From Rhizobium cauense (lineage in GTDB: Bacteria > Pseudomonadota > Alphaproteobacteria > Rhizobiales > Rhizobiaceae), in the NCBI RefSeq assembly GCF_019511525.1, contig NZ_JAEUAT010000002.1, positions 372,001-436,000 on the forward strand: a stretch of 64,000 bases of DNA, read 5' to 3'. Positions 1 to 9,227 of this stretch are shown here, in pieces; within the stretch, counting starts at the first letter, position 1; each line of letters starts with the position of its first letter. The notes below the pieces were generated by a model, which made no database searches, was not told the DNA's origin, and saw only the letters and a program-made list of their open reading frames with translations. Both the position numbers and the translations under genes were made by a program.

Positions 1-702
1 GGTATGGATCATGTGAGTCAGCAGATCGTCCCGAGGGTTGGCGCGACGCTCTGCGATGACCGTCTTCACATAGTCGGAGAATTCCTTTGCGGCACGTTCG
101 GCGCCATCCTCGTCTTCCCGGGTGCGTCCGAAGAGATACATGCGAATGTAGGAGTGGGACCACTTCAGGAGCTGCGGTCCCATCTCCTCCGGAATGCCGA
201 TCATGCGGGCGATCATCGTCACCGGAATGATATCGGCAAAGGCCGAGAGCAGCTCGACTTCGTTGTTTTTCTCGAATCCGTCAATCAGCTTGTTGGCAAG
301 CTCGGCAAGCTCCGGCTTCATCTTCTCGACGTGACGAGAAACGAAAGCACGGTTGACGAGCGTTCTGAGACGGGTGTGCTCAGGCGGTTCCAGCTCAAGC
401 AAGGAATACCGCTCGGCGAGATCGAAATTTGCCACGTGCTGGTCCGGCTCGGGAAGGCCAAGCTCTTCGCGGCTTGCTATGTGCAGGATCTGGCGTCCGA
501 AGCGGCGATCGCGCAGTAGACTGTTCACATGATCGTAGCCGGTGAAGAACCACTGCTTCTGCTGTTCCCAGTAGAATGTGGGACACTTTGCGTGCAGCGC
601 GGCATAGACTGCGTTTGGGTCGCTGTAGAAGGCTGGATTGCTCGCGTCCAGGGAGACGTGGCGTGTGGCGGGATCGATAGAAAGAAATGGTGGGATCATC
701 AT
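1..702 (-). CDS. Cytochrome P450, N-terminal part (cut by window edge)
   Basis: The minus strand reads open from an ATG at 702 to the window edge, giving 234 codons with no stop. The translation has a P450 N-terminal half: a substrate-entry region, then LEPPEHTRLRTLVNRAF, the helix-C motif in which His and Arg contact the heme propionates, followed by typical helix D-G sequence (DIIPVTMIARMIGIP). The I-helix Thr, ExxR and heme-Cys loop would lie beyond the window. There is no membrane anchor, so it should be a soluble bacterial class I P450 fed by ferredoxin. A second ATG follows immediately at 699. No strong ribosome site is seen. The substrate cannot be inferred. Confidence 0.85.
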   Translation of the reverse strand, partial: MMIPPFLSIDPATRHVSLDASNPAFYSDPNAVYAALHAKCPTFYWEQQKQWFFTGYDHVNSLLRDRRFGRQILHIASREELGLPEPDQHVANFDLAERYSLLELEPPEHTRLRTLVNRAFVSRHVEKMKPELAELANKLIDGFEKNNEVELLSAFADIIPVTMIARMIGIPEEMGPQLLKWSHSYIRMYLFGRTREDEDGAERAAKEFSDYVKTVIAERRANPRDDLLTHMIHT

Positions 703-745
703 GGCTCGAGGCTTAGCGGATTTGCCAAGCCTCGAAAAGATAGGT

Positions 746-1996
746 TCAGCCCCTCGACAGTGATCCGACGCGACGAAGCGCGTGAATCTGGTCGTCGAGC
801 GTCGGCACGAGCTCGCCACTCGTTTGCTTAGGTTCGGGTGGAGGCGGCGCTGCAGCCTCCGCTTCGCCGAAGATGACCGTGCAGTTGCGGCCTGCGGCCT
901 TTGCGGCATACAGGGCGCGATCGGCGGCCGAAACCAACTTATCCCTGTTAGCCTCGATGGCGGAGGCAAGCGCGACACCGGTGCTGACCGTTACGGGGAC
1001 AATCGCATCGCCGGTGCTGACGGGAACACGGCAGAACTCTGCCCGGATCGACTCCGCCAACGCTTCTGCTTCGGTCTGGTCGGCGACGGTCGTGAAGGCG
1101 GCAAACTCCTCGCCGCCCATGCGACCAAAGGCGCCATCGGGCACGAATTGGCGGGCCATTCGGGCAAACACGGTCAGCACGACGTCGCCCGCTTGATGGC
1201 CGAACCGATCGTTGACGCGCTTGAAGTGATCAAGATCGAAGAGCAACACGGCAACCTGGCGGTTGTTGTGGAAGGCGTTGTCCTGAATGACGTCGAACCG
1301 CCCGAAGAGACCGCGCCGGTTCAGGACGCCGGTGAGTGAATCGGTCAGGCTGAGCATGCGAAGGTGCTTCTCCGAGCGTTCCATGATGACCATGCAGGTG
1401 AGTGCGCAGGCAAAGGTCAGCAGGAAGCCGGTTGCCATTGCCGCTCCGCCTGCGAAATTGGCCGCCTGCGCGTCGGTGGGGTCGATGGCTGCCATCGTCA
1501 GCGCCGTGCCGAAGCAAAGGACGCTCTGAATGACAAAGACAATCCCCAGCTTGCTTCTCGAGGCCTCGCTGTGCGGAGCGGATGTGTAGACTGCCATCGC
1601 CAGTGCCGTTGCACCGGCAGCCGAGGCCAGATTGTAGAGGATGACGCGGTTGGTGTAGTCGTCGTTGACCCAAGGCAAAAAGACGCCTCCCAACCAGAGC
1701 AGTGGCGGCATCAACGCCCACCATTCCAGCTTGCGACGGTCAAGCGCCAGATATCCGGCAACCCATGCGCTCTGACCGCACAGAGCGATCGTATTGCCGA
1801 TCTCGACGGAGAAAATATCGGGTATCTGTCCGCGCAGGGCAACCATTGCGAAGCCGACGCCGCTGAGGAGGAAGCCCATTCCCCAGTGGAAGTAGGCTTT
1901 GTTTCGAACATTGTGCCGCCAGGCCATAAACGCCACGAGTGCGAGCGTCAGGGCCTCCGAGCACCAAATGGATAATCCAGTTGTAACATTGAACAC
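746..1996 (-). CDS. Membrane-anchored diguanylate cyclase (GGDEF)
   Basis: This 416-residue protein should make cyclic di-GMP from GTP at the inner membrane. The first ~205 residues form about six hydrophobic helices, followed by a GGDEF domain with the metal motif DLDHFK near residue 254 and the active site GGEEF at 294-298. The RxxD inhibitory site five residues before GGEEF is absent (the segment is FVPDGAFGRM), so product feedback may be missing. The start chosen is a GTG at 1996, because AGAGG lies seven bases upstream. The frame stays open 85 codons further, but that stretch looks non-coding. The C-terminus is Pro-rich (AAAPPPPEPK). It stands alone, divergent from clpP. Confidence 0.85.
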   Translation of the reverse strand: MFNVTTGLSIWCSEALTLALVAFMAWRHNVRNKAYFHWGMGFLLSGVGFAMVALRGQIPDIFSVEIGNTIALCGQSAWVAGYLALDRRKLEWWALMPPLLWLGGVFLPWVNDDYTNRVILYNLASAAGATALAMAVYTSAPHSEASRSKLGIVFVIQSVLCFGTALTMAAIDPTDAQAANFAGGAAMATGFLLTFACALTCMVIMERSEKHLRMLSLTDSLTGVLNRRGLFGRFDVIQDNAFHNNRQVAVLLFDLDHFKRVNDRFGHQAGDVVLTVFARMARQFVPDGAFGRMGGEEFAAFTTVADQTEAEALAESIRAEFCRVPVSTGDAIVPVTVSTGVALASAIEANRDKLVSAADRALYAAKAAGRNCTVIFGEAEAAAPPPPEPKQTSGELVPTLDDQIHALRRVGSLSRG

Positions 1997-2376
1997 GGCA
2001 ATACCTCTTGCAATGCGCGTATTCTCTCGGAAGAAACTGGCAACTTCATTAATTACACATCGCGTGCCCGTGTCTTTTTTGTTCGTTCCTGCTGTTAGGC
2101 TTTCCGGTCCGTAAACGCGGTGGCCATACAACAGATTCAGAGTTCGTTCACCCTGAGGACTACAAAAACTGTGCGGCGACAGGGGCAACACTCGCTCTTC
2201 GAAGCGATTTACAGGATTGACCCTCATCCAGCGAAGATTGTTCGCCTGCATTTGCGCCCCTCTTAACGTTATCAGCCAGCGTGTCTTGAAGAGGAGGGCA
2301 GGGAAGCTCTATGTAGGGGATAAGGCATTTTCTTTGATTCCCGGCTACAGCCGGCAGACGTTGACAAAGGACGCAC
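1997..2376. other. Intergenic region between diguanylate cyclase and clpP
   Basis: A 380-base divergent promoter region. I see no convincing gene here. It should hold the promoters of both neighbours. The only element I can point to is the CTTGAA/CTATGT pair at 2285-2314 in the clpP direction. Confidence 0.6.
2285..2314 (+). promoter_or_regulatory. Possible clpP promoter
   Basis: CTTGAA (2285-2290) and CTATGT (2309-2314) are 18 bases apart, 62 bases before the clpP start. They resemble the alphaproteobacterial CTTGAC/CTATAT promoter, and the CTTGAA half also fits heat-shock (RpoH) promoters. The assignment is inference. Confidence 0.35.
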
Positions 2377-3006
2377 ATGAGAAACCCAGTTGATACCGCA
2401 ATGGCCCTCGTGCCGATGGTCGTCGAACAGACCAACCGCGGTGAACGCTCCTACGACATCTATTCGCGCCTGCTCAAGGAACGCATTATCTTCCTGACTG
2501 GCCCAGTCGAGGACCACATGGCGACGCTTGTCTGCGCTCAGCTCCTCTTCCTCGAGGCTGAGAACCCGAAGAAGGAAATCGCGCTCTACATCAATTCGCC
2601 GGGCGGTGTTGTTACTGCAGGCATGGCCATCTACGACACCATGCAGTTCATCAAGCCGGCGGTGTCGACGCTCTGCATCGGCCAGGCCGCGTCCATGGGT
2701 TCGCTGCTGTTGGCTGCCGGCCACAAGGACATGCGCTTCGCCACCCCCAATTCCCGTATTATGGTGCATCAGCCATCAGGTGGATTCCAGGGGCAGGCAT
2801 CGGACATCGAGCGTCACGCCCGCGACATCCTGAAGATGAAGCGCCGCCTCAACGAGGTCTACGTCAAGCACACGGGCCGCACCTACGAGGAAGTCGAGAA
2901 GACGCTCGATCGTGACCATTTCATGGATGCTGACGAGGCCCAGAGCTGGGGTGTGATCGACAAGGTCCTGACATCGCGTGTCGAGATCGAGGGCGATGCC
3001 GCCTAG
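2377..3006 (+). CDS. clpP: ATP-dependent Clp protease proteolytic subunit
   Basis: ClpP forms the 14-subunit serine protease barrel that degrades proteins unfolded by ClpX or ClpA in the cytoplasm. The 209-residue product has the full catalytic triad: Ser106 in GQAASMGS, His131 in MVHQPSGG and Asp180 in TLDRDHFM, with usual family length. The short N-terminal stretch before residue 15 is the usual cleaved or axial-loop segment. clpX follows 293 bases later in the same direction, the normal partnership. An inverted repeat lies between the two genes, so they may be separately transcribed. The main housekeeping ClpP is likely, though rhizobia often carry further copies. Confidence 0.97.
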   Translation: MRNPVDTAMALVPMVVEQTNRGERSYDIYSRLLKERIIFLTGPVEDHMATLVCAQLLFLEAENPKKEIALYINSPGGVVTAGMAIYDTMQFIKPAVSTLCIGQAASMGSLLLAAGHKDMRFATPNSRIMVHQPSGGFQGQASDIERHARDILKMKRRLNEVYVKHTGRTYEEVEKTLDRDHFMDADEAQSWGVIDKVLTSRVEIEGDAA

Positions 3007-3105
3007 TGAGAAGTAGGGATGGTGTTGTATCCGCCACAGTTCTATCTCATTTGTGATCGAACAAAGGAATAAACCCGGTGGCGGGTGCGGCGATCTCAAG
3101 TATTA

Positions 3106-3135
3106 ATGCTATGTTCGTTTTTTATGACATAGCAT
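3106..3135. repeat. Inverted repeat between clpP and clpX
   Basis: ATGCTATGT (3106-3114) and ACATAGCAT (3127-3135) are perfect 9-base arms around a T-rich 12-base loop. It may be an operator or a processing/termination hairpin at the clpP-clpX boundary. No U-run follows the stem. Confidence 0.5.
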
Positions 3136-3299
3136 CGGCAGTCGAAGGGGAATTCGTTGCCGCCGGAGCCAGGACAGCTTAGTTTGGACCGGTTCGTACC
3201 CCTTAACGGCCTTGGCCGGCTGGGGCTCCAAGTGTGGAGCAGGCCAATGAGTGGACCGTAATTTCACCTTGAAATGCGGCGTGCTGGAAGGAAAGTGAT

Positions 3300-4577
3300 A
3301 TGAGCAAGGTCAGCGGCAGCAACGGCGGCGACTCTAAAAACACCCTGTACTGCTCCTTCTGCGGAAAGAGCCAGCACGAAGTCCGGAAGCTGATTGCCGG
3401 ACCGACGGTTTTCATTTGCGATGAATGCGTCGAACTGTGCATGGACATCATTCGCGAAGAGAACAAGTCCTCGATGGTCAAGTCCCGTGACGGCGTTCCC
3501 ACGCCTCAGGACATCATCAAGGTTCTCGACGAATACGTCATCGGCCAGCGCCAGGCGAAGAAGATCCTGTCGGTTGCCGTTCACAACCATTACAAGCGCC
3601 TCGCACACGCCTCCAAGAACGGCGAAGTCGAATTGGCGAAGTCGAACATCATGCTGGTCGGCCCGACCGGCTGTGGCAAGACCTACCTTGCCCAGACGCT
3701 CGCCCGCATCATCGATGTTCCTTTCACGATGGCTGACGCGACGACGCTGACCGAAGCCGGTTATGTCGGTGAAGACGTCGAAAACATCATCCTGAAGCTT
3801 CTCCAGGCTGCCGATTACAACGTTGAACGCGCCCAGCGCGGCATCGTCTACATCGACGAAGTCGACAAGATCTCCCGCAAGTCGGACAATCCTTCGATCA
3901 CCCGCGATGTGTCGGGCGAGGGCGTCCAGCAGGCGCTTCTGAAGATCATGGAAGGCACGGTTGCCTCGGTACCGCCACAGGGCGGCCGCAAGCATCCGCA
4001 ACAGGAATTCCTGCAGGTCGATACGACGAACATCCTGTTCATCTGCGGCGGCGCATTCGCCGGTCTCGACAAGATCATCTCCGCCCGTGGCGAGAAGACC
4101 TCGATCGGCTTCGGCGCGACCGTCAAGGCTCCGGATGACCGACGGGTCGGCGAAGTTCTGCGCGAACTCGAGCCGGAAGATCTGGTCAAGTTCGGCCTTA
4201 TCCCGGAATTCATCGGTCGTCTGCCGGTTCTGGCAACGCTCGAGGATCTCGACGAGGATGCGCTGATCCAGATCCTGTCCGAGCCGAAGAACGCTCTGAT
4301 CAAGCAGTACCAGCGCCTGTTCGAGATGGAAGACGTGGAGTTGACCTTCCACGAGGATGCTCTTCGCGAAATCGCCCGCAAGGCGATTGTGCGCAAGACC
4401 GGCGCCCGTGGCCTTCGTTCGATCATGGAGAAGATCCTGCTCGACACGATGTTCGAACTGCCGGCGCTTGAAGGTGTGCGCGAAGTCGTCATCTCGGAAG
4501 AGGTGGCACGCGGCTCGGCTCGCCCGCTCTACATCTATGCCGATCGCCAGGATGAGAAGGCGAACGCCTCGGCGTAA
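3300..4577 (+). CDS. clpX: ATP-dependent Clp protease ATP-binding subunit ClpX
   Basis: ClpX is the hexameric AAA+ unfoldase that recognises substrates (including ssrA-tagged ones and, in this group, cell-cycle regulators) and feeds them to ClpP. The 425-residue product has the N-terminal zinc domain (Cys18, Cys21, Cys40, Cys43), Walker A GPTGCGKT at 121-128, Walker [11 protein letters not shown] near 182-191, and the C-terminal small domain. GGAAGGAAA precedes the ATG. It ends 41 bases before a strong terminator. Confidence 0.98.
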   Translation: MSKVSGSNGGDSKNTLYCSFCGKSQHEVRKLIAGPTVFICDECVELCMDIIREENKSSMVKSRDGVPTPQDIIKVLDEYVIGQRQAKKILSVAVHNHYKRLAHASKNGEVELAKSNIMLVGPTGCGKTYLAQTLARIIDVPFTMADATTLTEAGYVGEDVENIILKLLQAADYNVERAQRGIVYIDEVDKISRKSDNPSITRDVSGEGVQQALLKIMEGTVASVPPQGGRKHPQQEFLQVDTTNILFICGGAFAGLDKIISARGEKTSIGFGATVKAPDDRRVGEVLRELEPEDLVKFGLIPEFIGRLPVLATLEDLDEDALIQILSEPKNALIKQYQRLFEMEDVELTFHEDALREIARKAIVRKTGARGLRSIMEKILLDTMFELPALEGVREVVISEEVARGSARPLYIYADRQDEKANASA

Positions 4578-4585
4578 CGCCGTTA

Positions 4586-4606
4586 TTGATATCTTTATGA
4601 TATCAA
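4586..4606. repeat. Perfect inverted repeat just after clpX
   Basis: TTGATATC (4586-4593), loop TTTAT, GATATCAA (4599-4606). It lies nine bases after the clpX stop and 12 bases before the terminator stem. An AT-rich hairpin of this kind could stabilise the clpX mRNA 3' end or bind a protein. Confidence 0.55.
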
Positions 4607-4618
4607 CCGTGAATTTGA

Positions 4619-4644
4619 GGGGCTTGCCGTCGGCAGGCCCCTTT
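4619..4644 (+). terminator. Intrinsic terminator of clpX
   Basis: Stem GGGGCTTGCC (4619-4628) pairs with GGCAGGCCCC (4632-4641) around GTC, with one G-U pair, followed by TTTCTATTT. Confidence 0.9.
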
Positions 4645-4992
4645 CTATTTCAAAACCAGTGCACGACCCTGATAAATCTTGCTAAAGAGGTCGGAAAGCG
4701 CCTCTGCTGCCGTTGCGGATTTCGACGTCCGTGGCAATTATGGAATGATTCCGTTGGTGTGTTTCGGTCGTGTGTGTTAGCCGGCGCGGAAGTGGCAAGC
4801 GCCGGTCAAGGCTGGTGCTCCAGAGTGAAGGTGTTCCGTTGTCGCATAGCTGTCATGTCCAGGGGGACACCGGCCATGGCGCAGCTTGAAAAGCATAATC
4901 AGAACCTCCACTTGTGTCTCAAGTGGAGTGCGGCCCGGTTCTAGTGGCCGCGCCAGAAGAGCCCGGAAACGGGACGATGGAAAGGAAATAAA
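4645..4992. other. Intergenic region upstream of lon
   Basis: About 350 bases without a believable gene. It contains CTTGAA at 4885-4890 and, just after it, the perfect hairpin at 4906-4928. It must hold the lon promoter. An open frame crossing it from inside clpX has no coding character. Confidence 0.6.
4906..4928 (+). promoter_or_regulatory. Hairpin in the lon leader
   Basis: CTCCACTTG (4906-4914), loop TGTCT, CAAGTGGAG (4920-4928) is a perfect 9-bp stem ending 64 bases before the lon ATG. CTTGAA sits 15 bases upstream of it. It could be an operator over the promoter or an RNA structure in the leader. No U-run follows, so a terminator is unlikely. Confidence 0.5.
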
Positions 4993-7407
4993 ATGACGAA
5001 GAAAACGTCAGTTGCGAGCATCGCATATCCGGTTTTGCCCCTGCGCGACATCGTCGTCTTCCCGCATATGATCGTGCCGCTATTCGTCGGCCGCGAGAAG
5101 TCGATCCGTGCGCTCGAAGAGGTCATGGGGTCGGACAAGCAGATCATGCTCGTTACACAGATCAATGCGAGCGACGACGATCCGGAACCGTCCGCCATCC
5201 ACAACGTCGGCACAGTCGCCAACGTACTGCAGCTGCTCAAGCTGCCTGACGGCACCGTCAAGGTTCTGGTGGAAGGCCGCGCGCGCGCCGAGATCGACGC
5301 CTACACCGATCGTGAGGACTTTTACGAGGCTCTTGGCCATGTCCTCGAAGAGCCGCATGACGATCCGGTCGAGCTCGAAGCACTCAGCCGCTCTGTCGTG
5401 TCCGAGTTCGAAAGCTACGTAAAGCTCAACAAGAAGATTTCGCCGGAAGTCGTTGGTGCTGCTAGCCAGATCGACGATTATTCGAAGCTTGCGGATACGG
5501 TTGCCTCGCATCTGTCGATCAAGATCACCGAGAAGCAGGAGATGCTGGAAACCACCAGCGTCAAGGCTCGCCTCGAAAAGGCGCTCGGCTTCATGGAAGG
5601 TGAGATCTCGGTCCTTCAGGTCGAGAAGCGCATCCGCTCGCGCGTCAAGCGCCAGATGGAGAAGACCCAGCGCGAGTACTACCTGAACGAACAGATGAAG
5701 GCGATCCAGAAGGAGCTCGGCGACGGCGAGGAAGGCCGCGACGAGATGGCCGAACTGGAAGAGCGCATCTCCAAGACCAAGCTGTCGAAGGAAGCCCGCG
5801 AGAAGGCCGATGCCGAGCTGAAGAAGCTGCGGCAGATGAGCCCGATGTCGGCTGAGGCGACTGTTGTCCGCAACTATCTCGATTGGCTGCTCGGCATTCC
5901 GTGGGGCAAGAAGTCGAAGATCAAGTCGGATCTCAACAACGCCGAAAAGATCCTCGAAGCCGATCACTTCGGTCTCGACAAGGTCAAGGAACGCATCGTC
6001 GAGTATCTGGCCGTGCAGGCCCGCGCCACCAAGATCAAGGGTCCGATCCTGTGCCTCGTCGGCCCTCCGGGTGTCGGCAAGACCTCGCTCGCTCAGTCGA
6101 TCGCCAAGGCGACCGGCCGTGAGTATGTCCGCATGGCGCTTGGCGGCGTTCGTGACGAAGCTGAAATCCGCGGTCACCGCCGCACCTATATCGGCTCGAT
6201 GCCCGGCAAGGTCATCCAGTCGATGAAGAAGGCGAAGAAGTCCAACCCGCTCTTCCTGCTCGATGAAATCGACAAGATGGGCCAGGATTTCCGCGGTGAT
6301 CCGTCATCGGCTCTGCTCGAGGTGCTGGATCCGGCTCAGAACTCGACCTTCATGGATCACTACCTTGAGGTCGAATACGATCTGTCGGACGTGATGTTCA
6401 TCACGACGGCGAACACGCTGAACATTCCGGCACCTTTGATGGACCGCATGGAAGTCATCCGTATCGCCGGTTACACCGAGGACGAAAAGCGCGAAATCGC
6501 CAAACGGCACCTGCTGCCGAAGGCCATTAAGGAACATGCGCTGCAGCCGAATGAATTCTCGGTCAGCGACGATGCCCTGATGGCAATCAGCCAGCAGTAC
6601 ACCCGCGAAGCCGGTGTTCGTAACTTCGAACGCGAACTGATGAAGCTCGCCCGCAAGGCGGTTACCGAGATCATCAAGGGCAAGACGAAGTCCGTTCATG
6701 TGACGGCCGAAAACATCGACGACTACCTGGGCGTTCCGCGCTTCCGCCACGGCGAAGCTGAACGCGAGGATCAGGTTGGTGTCGTTACCGGTCTGGCCTG
6801 GACGGAAGTCGGCGGCGAACTGCTGACGATCGAAGGCGTCATGATGCCGGGCAAGGGTCGTATGACCGTGACCGGCAACCTGAAGGAAGTCATGAAGGAA
6901 TCGATCTCCGCGGCGGCATCTTACGTCCGCAGCAGAGCTGTTGATTTCGGCATCGAGCCTCCGCGCTTCGACAAGAGCGACATCCACGTGCACGTGCCGG
7001 AAGGCGCAACGCCGAAGGATGGTCCGTCGGCTGGTGTCGCCATGGCAACCGCGATCGTCTCGATCATGACAGGCATCCCGGTTTCCAAGGATGTCGCCAT
7101 GACCGGTGAAATCACGCTGCGCGGCCGGGTTCTGCCGATCGGCGGTCTGAAGGAAAAGCTGCTTGCAGCGCTTCGCGGTGGCATCAAGAAGGTGTTGATC
7201 CCGGAAGAAAACGCCAAGGATCTGGCGGAGATTCCGGATAACGTGAAGAACAACATGGAGATCATCCCTGTGTCCCGTATGGGCGAGGTGATCAAGCATG
7301 CGCTGGTTCGCAGACCGGAAGCGATCGAGTGGGATGGCACGGTGGAAACACCCGTTATCGTAACGGTCGAAGGGCTCGACGAAACGGGCGCAACCATAGC
7401 TCATTGA
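4993..7407 (+). CDS. lon: ATP-dependent Lon protease
   Basis: Lon is the cytoplasmic AAA+ serine protease that removes misfolded proteins and unstable regulators. The 804-residue product has the N-terminal substrate-binding domain (to about 200), a coiled linker, Walker A GPPGVGKT at 357-364, and the C-terminal protease domain with the Ser-Lys dyad Ser679 (in DGPSAGVAM) and Lys722 (in GLKEKLLAA), the same numbering as the E. coli enzyme. GGAAAGGAAAT precedes the ATG. It has its own leader hairpin and its own terminator, so it is probably a single-gene transcript. Confidence 0.98.
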   Translation: MTKKTSVASIAYPVLPLRDIVVFPHMIVPLFVGREKSIRALEEVMGSDKQIMLVTQINASDDDPEPSAIHNVGTVANVLQLLKLPDGTVKVLVEGRARAEIDAYTDREDFYEALGHVLEEPHDDPVELEALSRSVVSEFESYVKLNKKISPEVVGAASQIDDYSKLADTVASHLSIKITEKQEMLETTSVKARLEKALGFMEGEISVLQVEKRIRSRVKRQMEKTQREYYLNEQMKAIQKELGDGEEGRDEMAELEERISKTKLSKEAREKADAELKKLRQMSPMSAEATVVRNYLDWLLGIPWGKKSKIKSDLNNAEKILEADHFGLDKVKERIVEYLAVQARATKIKGPILCLVGPPGVGKTSLAQSIAKATGREYVRMALGGVRDEAEIRGHRRTYIGSMPGKVIQSMKKAKKSNPLFLLDEIDKMGQDFRGDPSSALLEVLDPAQNSTFMDHYLEVEYDLSDVMFITTANTLNIPAPLMDRMEVIRIAGYTEDEKREIAKRHLLPKAIKEHALQPNEFSVSDDALMAISQQYTREAGVRNFERELMKLARKAVTEIIKGKTKSVHVTAENIDDYLGVPRFRHGEAEREDQVGVVTGLAWTEVGGELLTIEGVMMPGKGRMTVTGNLKEVMKESISAAASYVRSRAVDFGIEPPRFDKSDIHVHVPEGATPKDGPSAGVAMATAIVSIMTGIPVSKDVAMTGEITLRGRVLPIGGLKEKLLAALRGGIKKVLIPEENAKDLAEIPDNVKNNMEIIPVSRMGEVIKHALVRRPEAIEWDGTVETPVIVTVEGLDETGATIAH

Positions 7408-7450
7408 GCCATGTTTGCCACATTCGTGCCCAATTGCTTAAAAACCCTGA

Positions 7451-7480
7451 AAAGGCTGGCGAAAACGCCAGCCTTTTTTT
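7451..7480 (+). terminator. Intrinsic terminator of lon
   Basis: Perfect 11-bp stem AAAGGCTGGCG / CGCCAGCCTTT with loop AAAA, ending in a run of seven T to 7480. Confidence 0.95.
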
Positions 7481-7614
7481 GTGAAATAGCCGCACGGACT
7501 CTTGCATTTCCTTGATTTGCAGGGTCTTTGGGGTGCGGCGGGCCTGATGAACTCTATTCTGCGCCTAGCTTATAGATTTGAGTCGTTTCGAACCATTTAG
7601 AAAGGGGTGGAAAC

Positions 7615-7890
7615 ATGAACAAGAATGAACTCGTGTCCGCAGTTGCTGAAAAGGCAGGACTCTCGAAGACTGATGCTGCTTCGGCAGTTGACGCTGTTTT
7701 CGAAGTTGTCCAGGCTGAACTGAAGGGCAAGGGCGACGTTCGCCTCGCTGGTTTCGGTAGCTTCACCGTTTCCCATCGCGCTGCTACGAAGGGCCGTAAT
7801 CCGTCGACCGGCGCTGAAGTCGATATTCCGGCTCGCAACGTGCCGAAGTTCACGCCCGGCAAGGGCCTGAAGGACGCCGTCAACGGCTGA
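7615..7890 (+). CDS. hupB: DNA-binding protein HU
   Basis: A small histone-like protein (91 residues) that binds and bends DNA as a dimer in the nucleoid. The N-terminal helical part (MNKNELVSAVAEKAGLSKTD) leads into the HU/IHF signature GFGSFTVSHRAATKGRNPSTG and the DNA-gripping arm containing RNPSTG and the C-terminal VPKFTPGKGLKDAVN. The RBS GAAAGGGGTGG precedes the ATG. Placement directly after lon is common in alphaproteobacteria. It has its own terminator. Confidence 0.97.
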   Translation: MNKNELVSAVAEKAGLSKTDAASAVDAVFEVVQAELKGKGDVRLAGFGSFTVSHRAATKGRNPSTGAEVDIPARNVPKFTPGKGLKDAVNG

Positions 7891-7940
7891 TATGAATTTG
7901 CTTGGCGCCGGGCAACGAGACCGGCGGTGCAAGTTTCGAA

Positions 7941-7967
7941 GGGTTCGGCCATGGCCGGACCCTTTTT
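7941..7967 (+). terminator. Intrinsic terminator of hupB
   Basis: GGGTTCGGCC pairs with GGCCGGACCC (one G-U pair) around a tight loop, then five T. Confidence 0.9.
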
Positions 7968-8016
7968 GCATTTCGCGGCCTTGTCGGAACGCGAGCTTTG
8001 TCTTACGAAATGGCTG

Positions 8017-8157
8017 TTCTCAGGGCGGGGTGAAAGTCCCCACCGGCGGTAAGAGCCTCGGCTCAAGCCCGCGAGCGCCTGCCGGCCCTGGTGCCGGAAG
8101 GGTCAGCAGATCCGGTGCAACTCCGGAGCCGACGGTTACAGTCCGGATGAAAGAGAA
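8017..8157 (+). promoter_or_regulatory. FMN riboswitch (RFN element)
   Basis: The conserved RFN blocks are all present in order: GGGCGGGGTGAAAGTCCCCA, CCGGCGGTAAGAGCC, AGCCCGCGAGC, GGTCAGCAGATCCGGTG, ACTCCGGAGCCGACGGTTAC and AGTCCGGATGAAAGAGAA. This aptamer binds flavin mononucleotide and normally shuts off riboflavin synthesis or uptake genes. The next gene, 87 bases downstream, is a DMT-family transporter, which fits riboflavin uptake. I do not see a clear intrinsic terminator between the aptamer and the gene, so control may act on translation. Confidence 0.97.
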
Positions 8158-8244
8158 TGAGCGGAGCGGGCGAGGGCGGATTCTGCCCCAGCTGCGGTAT
8201 CGCGCTCATGCGTCCTGATTTGTGTTGGTTTCGGAAAGAAAGAC

Positions 8245-9144
8245 ATGAATCAGACTTCCCCTACATTTTCCGCTTCGCGAGCAATGGTCGGCGCTGCCTG
8301 GATGGTTGCTGCGGGCCTCGCCTTCTCGATCCTCAATGTCGTCACGCAGTGGGTGACGATGAAGCTCGCTTTTCCCGCCGCCTCGGCGGCTTTCTGGCAG
8401 TACGCCTTTGCGTTGGTCTTTTCGCTGCCCTTTCTCCGGCGTGTGGGCCTCGGGGCGATGCGAACCCGCTATCCCTGGCGTCACATCATACGCGTTGCCT
8501 TGGCAGCCTTCGGCGTTACGACGTGGGTCGCAGGCCTCGCGTCCGTGCCGATCTGGCAGGCGATTGCGCTGGTGATGACGTCGCCGTTTTTCATCATCAT
8601 GGGGGCGCGCATTTTCCTTGGTGAGTACATTGGCTCGGCGAGATGGGCCGCAACCGCCACCGGCTTCGTCGGAGCGATGATCATTCTGCAGCCCTGGTCG
8701 GACAGTTTCAGTTGGGCGGCGCTCCTTCCAATCCTCTCGGCGCTTCTCTGGGGCGCCTCGTCGTTGATCACCAAGAGCCTAACGGGAGTGGAACGACCGG
8801 AAACCATTACCGTGTGGCTACTTGCCCTCCTGACGCCGATCAATGGTGGATTGGCGGTCGCGGCAGGCTTCAGCATCCCGTCAGGAACGACCTTGCTGCT
8901 TTTCGTTGCGGCAGGCCTCTTGACCGTGATCGCCCAGTATTTTCTGACGCTGGCCTATTCAACGGCAGACGCCGCCTACATCCAGCCCTTCGACGATCTC
9001 AAGCTGCCGCTCAATGTCTTCGCCGGGTGGGTGGTTTTCGGTTATGCGCCGACGGGTTACTTGTGGTTGGGGGCTCTGCTGATCCTTGGGGCATCGCTCT
9101 TCATCATGAGGAACGAAATGAGGAAGGAACGGCGAACCGGCTAG
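8245..9144 (+). CDS. ribN: Riboflavin transporter RibN (EamA/DMT family)
   Basis: A 299-residue inner-membrane protein of the drug/metabolite transporter superfamily, with about ten membrane helices in two EamA repeats (roughly 15-145 and 155-290). The FMN riboswitch directly upstream, with no riboflavin-synthesis gene in between, matches the RibN riboflavin importers described in Rhizobium leguminosarum. The substrate is therefore inferred from regulation plus family. GGAAAG precedes the ATG. No terminator is evident before the next gene 83 bases on. Confidence 0.85.
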   Translation: MNQTSPTFSASRAMVGAAWMVAAGLAFSILNVVTQWVTMKLAFPAASAAFWQYAFALVFSLPFLRRVGLGAMRTRYPWRHIIRVALAAFGVTTWVAGLASVPIWQAIALVMTSPFFIIMGARIFLGEYIGSARWAATATGFVGAMIILQPWSDSFSWAALLPILSALLWGASSLITKSLTGVERPETITVWLLALLTPINGGLAVAAGFSIPSGTTLLLFVAAGLLTVIAQYFLTLAYSTADAAYIQPFDDLKLPLNVFAGWVVFGYAPTGYLWLGALLILGASLFIMRNEMRKERRTG

Positions 9145-9227
9145 CATCGTCAGAATACTTTCCGGGTGTCATTCCGCTGTCATACCCGTCCCGCAAGAAG
9201 CCTCTGTTTGAATTCATGGGGGATTTC

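Noticed and set aside
8157..8624. A 155-codon frame starting in the riboswitch
   Set aside because: It overlaps the RFN element and ribN in another frame, with no ribosome site or family features.
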